DNA of 64,000 nt from contig NZ_JADDRL010000009.1 in the NCBI RefSeq assembly GCF_021538895.1, positions 62,001-126,000 of the forward strand, read 5' to 3'. The translations under genes were made by a program, and so were the position numbers. The notes beneath the pieces are model-generated. The model ran no database searches. It was given only the letters and a program-made list of their open reading frames with translations, and had not been told where the DNA came from. The stretch is from Streptomyces olivochromogenes (GTDB taxonomy: Bacteria; Actinomycetota; Actinomycetes; Streptomycetales; Streptomycetaceae). This document shows positions 52,973-61,823 of this stretch, piece by piece; the stretch's first letter is position 1; every line of letters begins with the position of its first letter.

Positions 52973-54763
52973 ATGACGACCCGTGCCGACGACGACCCGA
53001 CCCGCGCGCTGCTGCGCGCGGCCCTCCGGCACAGCGGGGCCCGCTGCGCCGCCCTGTGCGCGGTGAGTACGGCGGCCACCGCGGCCGGCCTGCTGCTGCC
53101 CGCCGCCCTCGGCCGCACCCTGGACCTCCTGCTCACGCACGCCCCGGCCGCGGGCCGCTGGGTGTGGTGCAGCGCCGGGCTGATGCTGCTGCTCGCCGTC
53201 CTCGACGCGTGCGCGAGCGTGCTGGCCGGCACGGTCGACGCGCGGGCCACCGCGTGGCTGCGGAGCGCGGTCACCGGACACCTGCTGGCGCTGGGCCCCC
53301 GGGCCGCCGACCGGCTCGGTGCCGGGGATCTCGTGGCCCGCCTGGTGGGCAACGCGGCCCAGGCCGGGACGGCGCCCGGCGCCCTCGCCGCGCTGCTCGC
53401 CGCGCTCGCCGGGCCCCTCGGGGGCATGGTGGCGCTCTTCCTGATCGACCCGTGGCTGGCGGCCGTCTTCCTGGCCGGCGCCCCGGTCCTGGCCCTGCTG
53501 CTGCGCGCGTTCGCGCGGGACACGTCGGAGTGCGTGGCCCGCTACCAGCGGGTGCAGGGGCGGATCGCGGCGGGGCTCGCGGAGGCGGTCGGCGGCTTCC
53601 GTACGATCCGGGCGGCGGGCGCGGAGGACCGCGAGGCGGCGCGGATCCTGCGGCCGCTGCCGGAGCTGTCCCGGGCCGGACACCGCATGTGGCGGGTGCA
53701 GGGGCGGGCCGCGGCGCGGGCCGTCGCGGTGGCGCCGCTGCTGCACCTGGGCGTGGTCGCGGTGGCCGGGTTCCTGCTCACCCGGCACCGGCTGTCGGTG
53801 GGTGAGGTGCTCGCGGCCTCCCGCTACGCCGTCCTGGCGACCGGAGTGGGCGTCCTGGTCGGCCAGGTCTCCGCGCTGACGCGGGCCGGGGCGGCCGCCC
53901 GCCGCCTGGGCGAGGTACGGGCGCTGCCCGTCCCGCGACACGGCAGGCGGGCGCTGCCGCCCGGCCCGGGGCGGCTGGAGTTGCGCGGCGTGACCGTGCG
54001 CCGGGGCGGGCGCACGGTCCTGGACGGCGTCGACCTGGTGGTCCCCGGCGGCACGACGCTCGCCGTGGTCGGCCGCTCGGGCACGGGCAAGTCCCTGCTC
54101 GCGGCCCTGGCGGGCCGGCTGACCGACCCGGACGCCGGAGAGGTCCTGCTGGACGGCGTACCACTGCCCGACCTCACCCACGACGACCTGCGCGACGCCG
54201 TCGCCTACGCCTTCGAACGGCCCGCCCTGCTCGGCCGGACGATCGAGGACACGATCGCCTTCGGCCGGGTGGCGCCCTCCCCCGCCCAGGTCCGCGAGGC
54301 GGCCCGCGCCGCCCACGCCGACGCGTTCGTCCGCCGCCTGCCCGACGGCTACGCCACCCCGTGCGCCGAGGCCCCCCGCTCCGGCGGCGAGTCCCAGCGC
54401 CTCGGCCTCGCCCGTGCCTTCGCCCACGGCGGCCGGCTCCTGATCCTCGACGACGCGCTGTCCAGCCTCGACACGGTCACCGAGCACCACATCACCCGGG
54501 CCCTCCTCACCCACTCCCCGCACCCCACCCGCATCCTCATGGCCCACCGCACGGCGACGGCGTCCCGGGCCGACGCGGTCGCCTGGCTGGACGGCGGCCG
54601 GGTCCGCGCGGTGGGGACCCACGCGGAGCTCTGGCGGGACGACGCGTACCGGGGGGTGTTCGGGGACGAACCCGTCGAGGACGACGGCGACCGCGCCCCT
54701 GACGAGGTGATCGCCGTCGAACGGCCGTCGCCCGACGCACCGGCGGAAGGGGCTCGGCGGTGA
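52973..54763 (+). CDS. ramA: ABC transporter, SapB export, first half
   Basis: A 596-residue half-transporter. Six helices lie in residues 30-300, then an ATPase with Walker A Gly-Arg-Ser-Gly-Thr-Gly-Lys-Ser, signature Arg-Ser-Gly-Gly-Glu-Ser (the usual Leu is Arg) and Walker B Leu-Leu-Ile-Leu-Asp-Asp; the residue after the second Asp is Ala, where a catalytic Glu is usual. It probably pairs with RamB as a heterodimer with one degenerate ATP site. The ATG at 52973 is preferred; an in-frame TTG at 52892 would add 27 Pro/Gly-rich residues over the attenuator hairpin. Confidence 0.9.
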   Translation: MTTRADDDPTRALLRAALRHSGARCAALCAVSTAATAAGLLLPAALGRTLDLLLTHAPAAGRWVWCSAGLMLLLAVLDACASVLAGTVDARATAWLRSAVTGHLLALGPRAADRLGAGDLVARLVGNAAQAGTAPGALAALLAALAGPLGGMVALFLIDPWLAAVFLAGAPVLALLLRAFARDTSECVARYQRVQGRIAAGLAEAVGGFRTIRAAGAEDREAARILRPLPELSRAGHRMWRVQGRAAARAVAVAPLLHLGVVAVAGFLLTRHRLSVGEVLAASRYAVLATGVGVLVGQVSALTRAGAAARRLGEVRALPVPRHGRRALPPGPGRLELRGVTVRRGGRTVLDGVDLVVPGGTTLAVVGRSGTGKSLLAALAGRLTDPDAGEVLLDGVPLPDLTHDDLRDAVAYAFERPALLGRTIEDTIAFGRVAPSPAQVREAARAAHADAFVRRLPDGYATPCAEAPRSGGESQRLGLARAFAHGGRLLILDDALSSLDTVTEHHITRALLTHSPHPTRILMAHRTATASRADAVAWLDGGRVRAVGTHAELWRDDAYRGVFGDEPVEDDGDRAPDEVIAVERPSPDAPAEGARR

Positions 54764-56556
54764 GGAACGGGAAGAGCCCGGCGGACGGAGGAGGGCCGGC
54801 GCGAGCGCAGACCGCCGAGGGCGACCGTGGTGACACGCCGATGCTGCGTCGTGGGCTGCGGTATGTGCGGGCGCGGTGGTGGGTGTTCGTCCGGCTCGCC
54901 GTCTGGTCGGTGCTGGAGGCGGGCCAGACGTTCCTCGTCGGGTACGCCCTCGCGCGGGCCCTTGACGCGGGGTTTCTGACCGGGGACGCGGGCGTCGGGC
55001 TGCGGTGGCTCGGGCTGGCCGCGGGCGCGGTCGTCATCGGGGCCTACGGGACCGGGCGGGTCTACGGGGTCGTCGCCGCGCTGGTCGAACCGCTGCGGGA
55101 CCGGCTCGTGGAGCGAGTCGTGGCGCGCGGGGTGCGGGAGGCCGACGGCGGGGCGCTGTCCGGGCTCACCCAGCAGGTGGAGATCGCCCGGGACACCGTC
55201 GCCGGTCTCGTCATGGTGTCCCGCTCCTTCGTGTTCACCGCCGTCGGAGCCCTCGTGGGCCTGTTCTCGCTCGACTCGCGGCTCCTGCTGGTCGTGGGAC
55301 CCCCGCTGCTCGCCGGGGTGTGCCTGTTCGCGGTGACGCTGCGCCCCCTGGCCCGCCGGCAGGAGGCCTTCCTGGTCGCCGACGAGTCCCTCGCCCAGGA
55401 CCTGGGCGCCGTCTGCCCCGGGCTGCGGGACGTCACGGCGGCGGGCGCCGAGCAGTTGGTCGCCGCCGGCCTGGGCGACCGTATCGACGCGGAACGGGAC
55501 GCCGCCCGCTCCCTGGCCCGCTGGGCGGTGGCCCGGGTGGCCTCGCTCGCCATCGGCGGGCAGCTGCCCGTCGTCCTGCTGCTGGCCAGCGCTCCCTGGC
55601 TCCTGGGCCACGGCGTCACCCCGGGCGCCCTGGTCGGCGCCCTGGCCTACGTCACCCAGTCACTGCTCCCGGCCCTGCAGAACCTGGTCCACGGCCTGGG
55701 CACGAGCGGCTCCCGCCTCACGGTGGTGCTGCGCCGCCTGCTCCCGGCGACCACGTCGACTCCGGCCGCGGTGCCGACCCCGGTCGAGAGCGGCCCTGCC
55801 GCGGCCTCCGCCCCCGCCCTCGCCCTCACCTCCGTCACCTTCGCCTACGGCCCCGCGAGCGCCCCCGTCCTCGACCGGCTCGACCTCACCGTCCCGGAGG
55901 GGGGTCACCTCGCCGTCGTGGGTCCGAGCGGGATCGGGAAGTCCACGCTCACCGCCCTGGTGGCCGGGCTGCTGCGGCCCCAGGAGGGTGCGATACGGCT
56001 CCGTGGGCATGCCGTGCCCGGGGCCGGGGCCGCCGCGCAGCGGGTGCTCATCCCGCAGGAGGCGTACGTGTTCGGCGGCACCCTGGCCGAGAACCTCGCG
56101 TTCTTCCGGGACGGCCCCGTGCCGGAGCCCGAGCTGCTGGCGGCGGCCGAAGCCGTCGGGCTCACGTCGCTGCTGGAGGCGCTGGGCGGGCCCACGGCGA
56201 CGGTCGAGCCCACGGCGCTGTCCGCAGGCGAGCGGCAGCTGATCGCGCTGACCCGGGCCTATCTGTCGTCCGCGCCGCTCGCCCTGCTCGACGAGGCGAC
56301 CTGTCACCTGGACCCGGAGGCGGAGGCACGCGCCGAGCGGGCCTTCGCCGAGCGTGCGGGCGGCACCCTGGTCGTCGTCGCCCACCGGATCAGCTCGGCG
56401 CGCCGGGCGGACCGGGTGCTGGTGATGGACGGTCCGCGCACGGCGTACGGCACGCACGCGGAACTGGCGCGCTCCTGCGCGGTGTACCGGGACCTGGTCG
56501 GCAGCTGGACGCCCACGCCGGACGGCGTGTCGTCACAGCCACCCTTCCCCCTGTGA
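54760..56556 (+). CDS. ramB: ABC transporter, SapB export, second half
   Basis: A 598-residue half-transporter: membrane domain about residues 35-330, then an ATPase with Walker A Gly-Pro-Ser-Gly-Ile-Gly-Lys-Ser, signature Leu-Ser-Ala-Gly-Glu and Walker B Leu-Ala-Leu-Leu-Asp-Glu with the catalytic Glu present. Together with RamA it should export modified RamS. The GTG overlaps the ramA stop, and the last 24 nt overlap the end of convergent ramR. Confidence 0.92.
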   Translation: MRNGKSPADGGGPARAQTAEGDRGDTPMLRRGLRYVRARWWVFVRLAVWSVLEAGQTFLVGYALARALDAGFLTGDAGVGLRWLGLAAGAVVIGAYGTGRVYGVVAALVEPLRDRLVERVVARGVREADGGALSGLTQQVEIARDTVAGLVMVSRSFVFTAVGALVGLFSLDSRLLLVVGPPLLAGVCLFAVTLRPLARRQEAFLVADESLAQDLGAVCPGLRDVTAAGAEQLVAAGLGDRIDAERDAARSLARWAVARVASLAIGGQLPVVLLLASAPWLLGHGVTPGALVGALAYVTQSLLPALQNLVHGLGTSGSRLTVVLRRLLPATTSTPAAVPTPVESGPAAASAPALALTSVTFAYGPASAPVLDRLDLTVPEGGHLAVVGPSGIGKSTLTALVAGLLRPQEGAIRLRGHAVPGAGAAAQRVLIPQEAYVFGGTLAENLAFFRDGPVPEPELLAAAEAVGLTSLLEALGGPTATVEPTALSAGERQLIALTRAYLSSAPLALLDEATCHLDPEAEARAERAFAERAGGTLVVVAHRISSARRADRVLVMDGPRTAYGTHAELARSCAVYRDLVGSWTPTPDGVSSQPPFPL

Positions 56557-57141
56557 GATGCGGATCGCGTCGATCCGGTTGCGGGCTCCCGTCTTGCGGG
56601 TGATCGCCGCCATGTAGTTGCGCACCGTCCCGTTGGACAGGTGCAGGCTCCCGGCTATCTCCGCGATGGACGCTCCCCCGGCCGCCAGGGACAGCACGCT
56701 CAGCTCGCGTCGCGTCAGCGGGATCTGCGCGGCCCTGAGGAAGCCGAAGCCCAGCGAGTCGTCGACGAATCGTTCCCCCTGGGCGACCCGCCGGATGGCG
56801 CGCACCAGCCGCTCCGGCGAGCTCTCCTTGTCGACATAGCCGAGGGCCCCCGCCTCGGCGGCGCGCTTGAGCAGGCCCGGTCTGTGGGAGTCGGCGAGCA
56901 CGACCAGCCGCGGGGGCGTCGTGCCGGTGCCCGCCGGCCGTAAGTCGCCGAGCGGCGGAACCCCGTGCGTGTCCGAGCAGTCGAGGTCGGCGGCCAACAC
57001 GTCGGGCCCCAAGGACCGCACCCGCCCCGACGCGCCCCGCCACGGCGTGTCGTACACCCCCAGATCGGGCTCGCGGCGGAGCCACTCCGCCAGTACCGAC
57101 CGCACCAGACACGCGTCGTGCACCAGAAGTACCCGGATCAC
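56533..57141 (-). CDS. ramR: Response regulator activating the ram operon
   Basis: A 202-residue NarL/LuxR-type regulator, the length known for RamR. The receiver (residues 1-120) has Asp in Ala-Asp-Leu-Asp as likely acceptor and Lys in Tyr-Val-Asp-Lys-Glu, but the acidic pair near residue 8 is His-Asp, so phosphorylation may be atypical. The LuxR helix-turn-helix (about 140-200) has Leu-Thr-Arg-Arg-Glu-Leu-Ser-Val-Leu and Ser-Asn-Gly-Thr-Val-Arg-Asn. Codon 67 is TTA, making translation dependent on the bldA tRNA. GTG start behind AGGGG. No partner kinase lies nearby. Confidence 0.93.
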   Translation of the reverse strand: MIRVLLVHDACLVRSVLAEWLRREPDLGVYDTPWRGASGRVRSLGPDVLAADLDCSDTHGVPPLGDLRPAGTGTTPPRLVVLADSHRPGLLKRAAEAGALGYVDKESSPERLVRAIRRVAQGERFVDDSLGFGFLRAAQIPLTRRELSVLSLAAGGASIAEIAGSLHLSNGTVRNYMAAITRKTGARNRIDAIRISQGEGWL

Positions 57142-57496
57142 TGCCGCCCCTTCAGCTTGCCGTCCTTCGTTCCCGGTGTTGAACGCGTGCCCCATTCTTG
57201 GCGTTCTCGGCGTTTCCCGGGCGCGGATAACCGGCCAATGGGGTGCGCGGGGGCGCACATGCGATGCGTACATGCCGCTTCGCGCTTCGATTGCGGGGGC
57301 ATGGACGCGGGCCTACGGGGTACACGGGCGCGGTCCGACGCGCGGGGGCCGGCGCCGGGTGCGGGCACGGAGCCCGGGTGCCGCTCCCCCGGGCCCGGCC
57401 CGCTCGCCGTGCGCCGTGCGCCGCCAGGAGGGAGCCTTGTCCCCTGGGGTGCGACGCGCGGGGCGCGGCGTGCCGCCGGGCGAGGAGGTGGTCGGC
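57142..57496. other. Noncoding gap between ramR and the second phosphatase gene
   Basis: 355 bp with no convincing gene. It must contain the ramR promoter and probably that of the phosphatase gene. A small inverted repeat, TGCGC-GGGG-GCGCA, lies at 57244-57257. An open frame continues upstream of the phosphatase GTG but its translation is Arg/Pro/Gly-rich and looks noncoding. Confidence 0.5.
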
Positions 57497-59650
57497 GTGT
57501 CCGACGGGCGGACGCCCGCGCAGGCGCCGGCGGCCGTGAGGTCGCGGGTCGGCCGTCCGCTGCTCTCCCTGTCGCTGGCCGCGATGATGGACGAGGTCCA
57601 CGCCCACTCCGGCGCGGTCTACCTGCTGACGCCCGACGAGCCGGTGCTGGAGATGGCGGTGATGGCGGGCCTGCCCCGGCAGTTCGCGGCGCCCTGGGAG
57701 CGGGTGGGGCTCAGCGCGCCGGTCCCGGTCGCGGAGGCGGTGCGCGGACGGCGGCTGGTCTGGGTGGGTGGCGAGGAGGAGATGGCCCGCCGCTATCCGC
57801 GCATCGCGATGGTCCTGCCCTATCCCTTCGCGCTGGCCGCGCTGCCCGTGGCCACCGAGACCAAGGCCTACGGCGCGATCTTCGTGACCTGGCCGGGTTC
57901 GCATCCGCAGGTGCTGTCCGACCGGGAGCGGGAGCACCTGACGGCGGCCTGTCACCGGCTCGCCGCACGGCTGGAGCGGGCCATGGAGGACAGCCGCCCC
58001 GTACGCGCCGAACCGGATCTGCTGGCGGCGACCGTGTCGGGCGTGGCGGGTTCCCTGGGGTCGGTCGAGGCGGCGCGGATGGTGGCCCGGCTGCCGTACG
58101 GGCTGCTGTCGATGGATCTGCACGGCCGGATCGGGTTCGTCAATCCGGCGGCCGCCGAGATGCTCGGCCGGCCGACGAGCGATCTGCTCGGCACCCAGCT
58201 GTGGGCCTCGGTGCCGTGGCTGAACGACCCGATGTACGAGGACCGCTATCGGGCCGCGCTGATCAGCCAGCAGGTGACCTCGTTCGTGGCGCTGCGCCCG
58301 CCGGGCGACTGGCTGTCCTTCCGCATGTATCCGAGCCGGACGGGACTGAGCGTGCGGATCAGCAGGGCCCGCTCGGTGGCGGAGATGGCGCGCGCCCCGC
58401 AGCGGTCCGCCGAGGGACCCGCGCGCCTGGTCACCATCACCCAGGTGCTGAACCTGGCCGGGTCGCTGACCGAGGCGGTCGGGGTGCAGGACGTGGTGCA
58501 GCTCGTCGCGGACGAGGTCTGCCCCGCCGTGGGCAGCCAGGCCGTGGTGGTGCTGGGCTCGCAGGCCGGCCGGCTGCACGTGCTGGGGCACCACGGGTAT
58601 CCCGACCCGCACGTCGTCGAGCGGTTCGACGGGCTGCCGCTGGCCGAGCGCACCCCGGGGACGCACGTCCTGACCAGCGGGGTGCCGGCCTTCTTCGACT
58701 CGCAGACGCAGTTGGAGCGCCTGTATCCGGGCGGGCACGAGAGTCCGGACGGGTTCGCGGCCTGGGCGTATCTGCCGCTGATCGCCTCCGGGCGGCCGGT
58801 GGGCACGTGTGTGCTCGCCTATGCGCAGCCGCACGCCTTCGCGGCGGACGAGCGGGCCGTCCTGACGAGCCTGGCCGGACTGATCGCGCAGGCGCTGGAC
58901 CGGGCCCGGCTCTACGACACCAAGAACCAGCTGGCGCACGGGCTGCAGGCCGCCCTGCTGCCGCACTCGCTGGCCCGGGTTCCCGGCATCGACGCGGCCG
59001 CGCGCTATCTGCCGGCCACGCAGGGCATGGAGATCGGCGGCGACTTCTACGACCTGGTGCCGACGCGGCCGCTGGCGGCGGCGGTGATCGGGGACGTCCA
59101 GGGGCACAACGTGACCGCGGCCGGGCTGATGGGGCAGATCCGTACCGGGGTACGGGCGTTCACGACCGGCGGCCAGGCGCCGGAGGAGGTCATGCACAGC
59201 ACCAACCGGCTGCTCATCGACCTCGGTGCCGACCTGTTCGCGAGCTGTCTGTACCTGCGTCTGGACCCGGAGCGGGGGCGGGCCGTGATGGCCCGCGCGG
59301 GGCATCCGCCGCCACTGCTGCGCCGGGCGGACGGGCGGGTACGGGTGCTGGACCTGGCCGGCGGTCCGCTGCTGGGCATCGACGCGGCGGCGACGTATCC
59401 GACCACCGAGGTCGATCTGGCGCCCGGCTCGGTCCTCGTGCTCTACACCGACGGGCTGGTCGAGTCCCCCGGCGTCGACATCGAGGACGCCGTGGCGGAT
59501 CTGGGCGAACTCGTCGCCTCCTCGGGAGACCGGCCGCTGGAGCGGCTGGCCGACGAGATCGTCCTGCACGGAGAGGCGGCGCGGGAGCGGGTGGACGACG
59601 TGGCGGTGCTGTTGCTGCGGGCCTGCCCGGACGCCGGGAAGGACGACTGA
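57497..59650 (+). CDS. SpoIIE-type phosphatase with GAF and PAS domains
   Basis: A 717-residue protein: GAF (about 15-155), PAS (about 190-290; Phe-Val-Asn-Pro-Ala-Ala-Ala-Glu-Met-Leu-Gly), second GAF (about 310-475), and SpoIIE/PP2C phosphatase (about 490-715; Gly-Gly-Asp-Phe-Tyr-Asp, Gly-Asp-Val-Gln-Gly-His, Thr-Asp-Gly-Leu-Val-Glu). It lacks the C-terminal HATPase of the gene at 47370. It probably removes phosphate from an anti-anti-sigma protein in response to a small ligand or redox cue. The GTG at 57497 follows GAGGAGG. It lies just beyond ramR. Confidence 0.87.
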   Translation: MSDGRTPAQAPAAVRSRVGRPLLSLSLAAMMDEVHAHSGAVYLLTPDEPVLEMAVMAGLPRQFAAPWERVGLSAPVPVAEAVRGRRLVWVGGEEEMARRYPRIAMVLPYPFALAALPVATETKAYGAIFVTWPGSHPQVLSDREREHLTAACHRLAARLERAMEDSRPVRAEPDLLAATVSGVAGSLGSVEAARMVARLPYGLLSMDLHGRIGFVNPAAAEMLGRPTSDLLGTQLWASVPWLNDPMYEDRYRAALISQQVTSFVALRPPGDWLSFRMYPSRTGLSVRISRARSVAEMARAPQRSAEGPARLVTITQVLNLAGSLTEAVGVQDVVQLVADEVCPAVGSQAVVVLGSQAGRLHVLGHHGYPDPHVVERFDGLPLAERTPGTHVLTSGVPAFFDSQTQLERLYPGGHESPDGFAAWAYLPLIASGRPVGTCVLAYAQPHAFAADERAVLTSLAGLIAQALDRARLYDTKNQLAHGLQAALLPHSLARVPGIDAAARYLPATQGMEIGGDFYDLVPTRPLAAAVIGDVQGHNVTAAGLMGQIRTGVRAFTTGGQAPEEVMHSTNRLLIDLGADLFASCLYLRLDPERGRAVMARAGHPPPLLRRADGRVRVLDLAGGPLLGIDAAATYPTTEVDLAPGSVLVLYTDGLVESPGVDIEDAVADLGELVASSGDRPLERLADEIVLHGEAARERVDDVAVLLLRACPDAGKDD

Positions 59651-59679
59651 GCCGAAGGGGACCGCGCCGCACGACGACG

Positions 59680-59711
59680 CGGTCCGGCCCTCCCGCCGGA
59701 GGGCCGGACCG
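59680..59711. terminator. Strong hairpin between convergent genes
   Basis: A perfect 14-bp stem (59680-59693 with 59698-59711) and a 4-nt loop between the phosphatase gene and the end of the convergent protease gene. Confidence 0.85.
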
Positions 59712-59744
59712 TCCACCGTCGGCCGGAACCGCGGGTGAGGCCGA

Positions 59745-61226
59745 TCAGTGGTTCTCGGTCGCGGCCGAGCCGTCGTCCGCGCCGGTGCCGACACCGGACT
59801 GATCCGCGCCCGTGCCCGACTGATCCGCGCCCGCGCCCGACTGGTCGGCGCCGGTGCCCGTGCCGGACGGGTCCGCACCGGCACCGGACTGGTCGCCGGC
59901 GCCGGCACCCGCGGACGGGTCGGCCGTGCCGGACGCGTCGCCGCCGCCCACCGCGTCGCCGCCACCGGCCGCGTCGCCGCCACCGGCCTGGTCACCGCCG
60001 CCGGCCTGGTCACCGCCGCCGGCCTGGTCACCGCCGCCCGCCTGGTCACCGCCGCCCGCCTGGTCACCGGCGCCGTTGCCGCCCGCGCCGAGCGTCGCGC
60101 CCGTCGCCTGGAGGGCCTTGGTGACCGGCTGGAAGAAGGTCTCACCGCCGCTGGTGCAGTCGCCGCTGCCGCCGGAGGTGAGGCCGAGCGCGTTGCCGTC
60201 CTGGGTGAACAGGGAGCCGCCGCTGTCGCCCGCCTCGGCGCAGACGTTGGTCTGGATGAGGCCGGTCACGGTGTCGACGCCATTGGGGTCGGTCTCGCTC
60301 TGGAAGTTGACCGTGGCGTCGAGACCGGTGACCTGACCGTTGTGCAGACCGGTGGTGGAGCCCATCCGGAAGACGGTCTCGCCGACGGTGGCGTCCGCGG
60401 CCTGGTTGATCTGGACGGTCTGGCCGTTGCCGACGTTGACCTCGCTCGGCGCCTGGGTCGTGGCGTCGTTGTACTTCACAAGTGAGAAGTCGCCCTCGCC
60501 CGGGAACGTGGCCTGGTCCACGGTGGCGATCGGCTGCCCGTTCTGGGAGTCGGACCAGTCCTTGGCCGCGACGCCGCAGTGACCGGCCGTCAGGAACGCC
60601 GGGCTGCCGTCCGACGCGGTGACGTTGAAGCCGAGGGAGCAGCGAACGTTGCCGCCCTGCACCTGCGAGAAGATGGCGTCGCCGCCGGAGACGAGGGGCT
60701 TGAACTTTCCGGCGGACTTCTTGACGGTCGCCATGCCGGACCCGAGGTCCTGCACGGCCGACTCCACCCGGTCCCACTTGGCGCCGGTGACGCTGCTGTC
60801 GGCGGTGACCTGGATCTTGTTCGTCCGGGGGTCGACGGCCCAGGAGGTACCCGGGACGGTCGCCTTGGACTTCAGGGTCTGCGCGGCGGCCTTGAGCTCG
60901 GCCGTGCTGTTCTCGACCTTGCGGACGGCCGCGCCCGCCTTCTTCGCCTGGACGATCAGGTTGTTGTCGCCGCTGACAACGTTCACGACGAGCTGCTGCT
61001 TGCCGGAGTCGTAGTAGGAGCCGGCGAAGGCGTCACCGAGCAGGCCCTGGAGCTTCGCGGCGAGGTCCGAGGCGTCCGTCGCCTTCAGGGTCTTGGGGGC
61101 GGCGGCGTTCGCTCCGCCGTCCTGGGACGCGTTCGCGTGGGGCAGCAGGATGGCCGCCGCTCCGAGCGCCGCGACACCGCCCGCGGCTATCGCGGCCTTG
61201 CGCTTCGGCATGCGCTTGTGACTCAA
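59745..61226 (-). CDS. Streptogrisin-like S1 serine protease with Gly-rich tail
   Basis: A 493-residue secreted preproprotease. Residues 1-35 are a signal peptide with a basic start. A propeptide follows (about 45-175, alpha-lytic protease pro-domain type), then the chymotrypsin-fold protease with Leu-Thr-Ala-Gly-His-Cys, Gly-Asp-Phe-Ser-Leu (Asp) and Gly-Asp-Ser-Gly-Gly-Ser. About 115 C-terminal residues are repeats of Gly-Gly-Gly-Asp-Gln-Ala and Gly-Ala-Asp-Gln-Ser, far longer than the short tails of classical streptogrisins. The start is a TTG 9 nt after AGGAGG; an ATG five codons later is the alternative. Confidence 0.9.
   Translation of the reverse strand: MSHKRMPKRKAAIAAGGVAALGAAAILLPHANASQDGGANAAAPKTLKATDASDLAAKLQGLLGDAFAGSYYDSGKQQLVVNVVSGDNNLIVQAKKAGAAVRKVENSTAELKAAAQTLKSKATVPGTSWAVDPRTNKIQVTADSSVTGAKWDRVESAVQDLGSGMATVKKSAGKFKPLVSGGDAIFSQVQGGNVRCSLGFNVTASDGSPAFLTAGHCGVAAKDWSDSQNGQPIATVDQATFPGEGDFSLVKYNDATTQAPSEVNVGNGQTVQINQAADATVGETVFRMGSTTGLHNGQVTGLDATVNFQSETDPNGVDTVTGLIQTNVCAEAGDSGGSLFTQDGNALGLTSGGSGDCTSGGETFFQPVTKALQATGATLGAGGNGAGDQAGGGDQAGGGDQAGGGDQAGGGDQAGGGDAAGGGDAVGGGDASGTADPSAGAGAGDQSGAGADPSGTGTGADQSGAGADQSGTGADQSGVGTGADDGSAATENH
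59936..60068 (-). repeat. 18-bp tandem repeats in the protease tail
   Basis: About seven head-to-tail copies of an 18-bp unit encoding Gly-Gly-Gly-Asp-Gln-Ala and variants. The copies nearest the protease domain are almost identical; those further out vary (Ala-Ala, Ala-Val, Ala-Ser). Copy number may differ between strains. Confidence 0.75.
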
Positions 61227-61409
61227 ACTACTCAGCCTCCTGGGACGGGGGGTCTGCCTCTGTCGGGCAGTCGGTCGGCGGCGCCTGGATGGCTGTAGGT
61301 ACGGGCGGGTCGTCCGGTGCGTTCAATTCCGTTTGCCAATTGCCTTTGCGTAACGGGGAATCGGCCAGGTTGCGCGTGTCGGAGGGGGCGGCCGGGAACA
61401 ATCGCCCAT

Positions 61410-61823
61410 ATGACGATGACCACCGCCGAAGCCGACAAGATCCTCTCCGCCAACTTCGCCCCCTGGGTCCTCGAACTGAACCTGTCGGTCGAGGCCTTGG
61501 GCGAGCACCGTGCCGTCCTGCGTCTGCCCTGGTCGGACCGGCTCTCCCGGGAGGGCGGCGGGCTGTCCGGGCAGGCCCTGATGGCGGCGGCCGACACCGC
61601 GACCGTCATCGCCGTCTCGGCGGCGCGCGGCGGCTTCGTGCCGATGACGACGGTGCAGCAGTCGACGTCCTTCCAGCGCGCGGTGACCGGTTCGGATGTC
61701 TTGATCGAAGCGGTGCTGACGAAGCTGGGCCGCAGGATGGCGTTCGCCGACATCGCGCTGACGGACGAGAGTTCGGGCGAACTCGCGGCACGGGCGAGCA
61801 CGGTCTACGCCCTGCTGGGCTGA
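61410..61823 (+). CDS. PaaI-like hotdog thioesterase
   Basis: A 137-residue hotdog-fold protein. The central helix contains Gly-Gly-Gly-Leu-Ser-Gly-Gln-Ala-Leu-Met-Ala-Ala-Ala-Asp-Thr-Ala, the PaaI/4HBT pattern with the catalytic Asp. It probably hydrolyses acyl-CoA thioesters; the substrate is unknown. ATG at 61410, with a second in-frame ATG two codons on; no clear ribosome site. It is divergent from the protease gene. Confidence 0.85.
   Translation: MTMTTAEADKILSANFAPWVLELNLSVEALGEHRAVLRLPWSDRLSREGGGLSGQALMAAADTATVIAVSAARGGFVPMTTVQQSTSFQRAVTGSDVLIEAVLTKLGRRMAFADIALTDESSGELAARASTVYALLG

Noticed and set aside
59936..60068. CRISPR array
   Set aside because: The 18-bp repeats are head to tail without spacers and lie in frame inside the protease gene.
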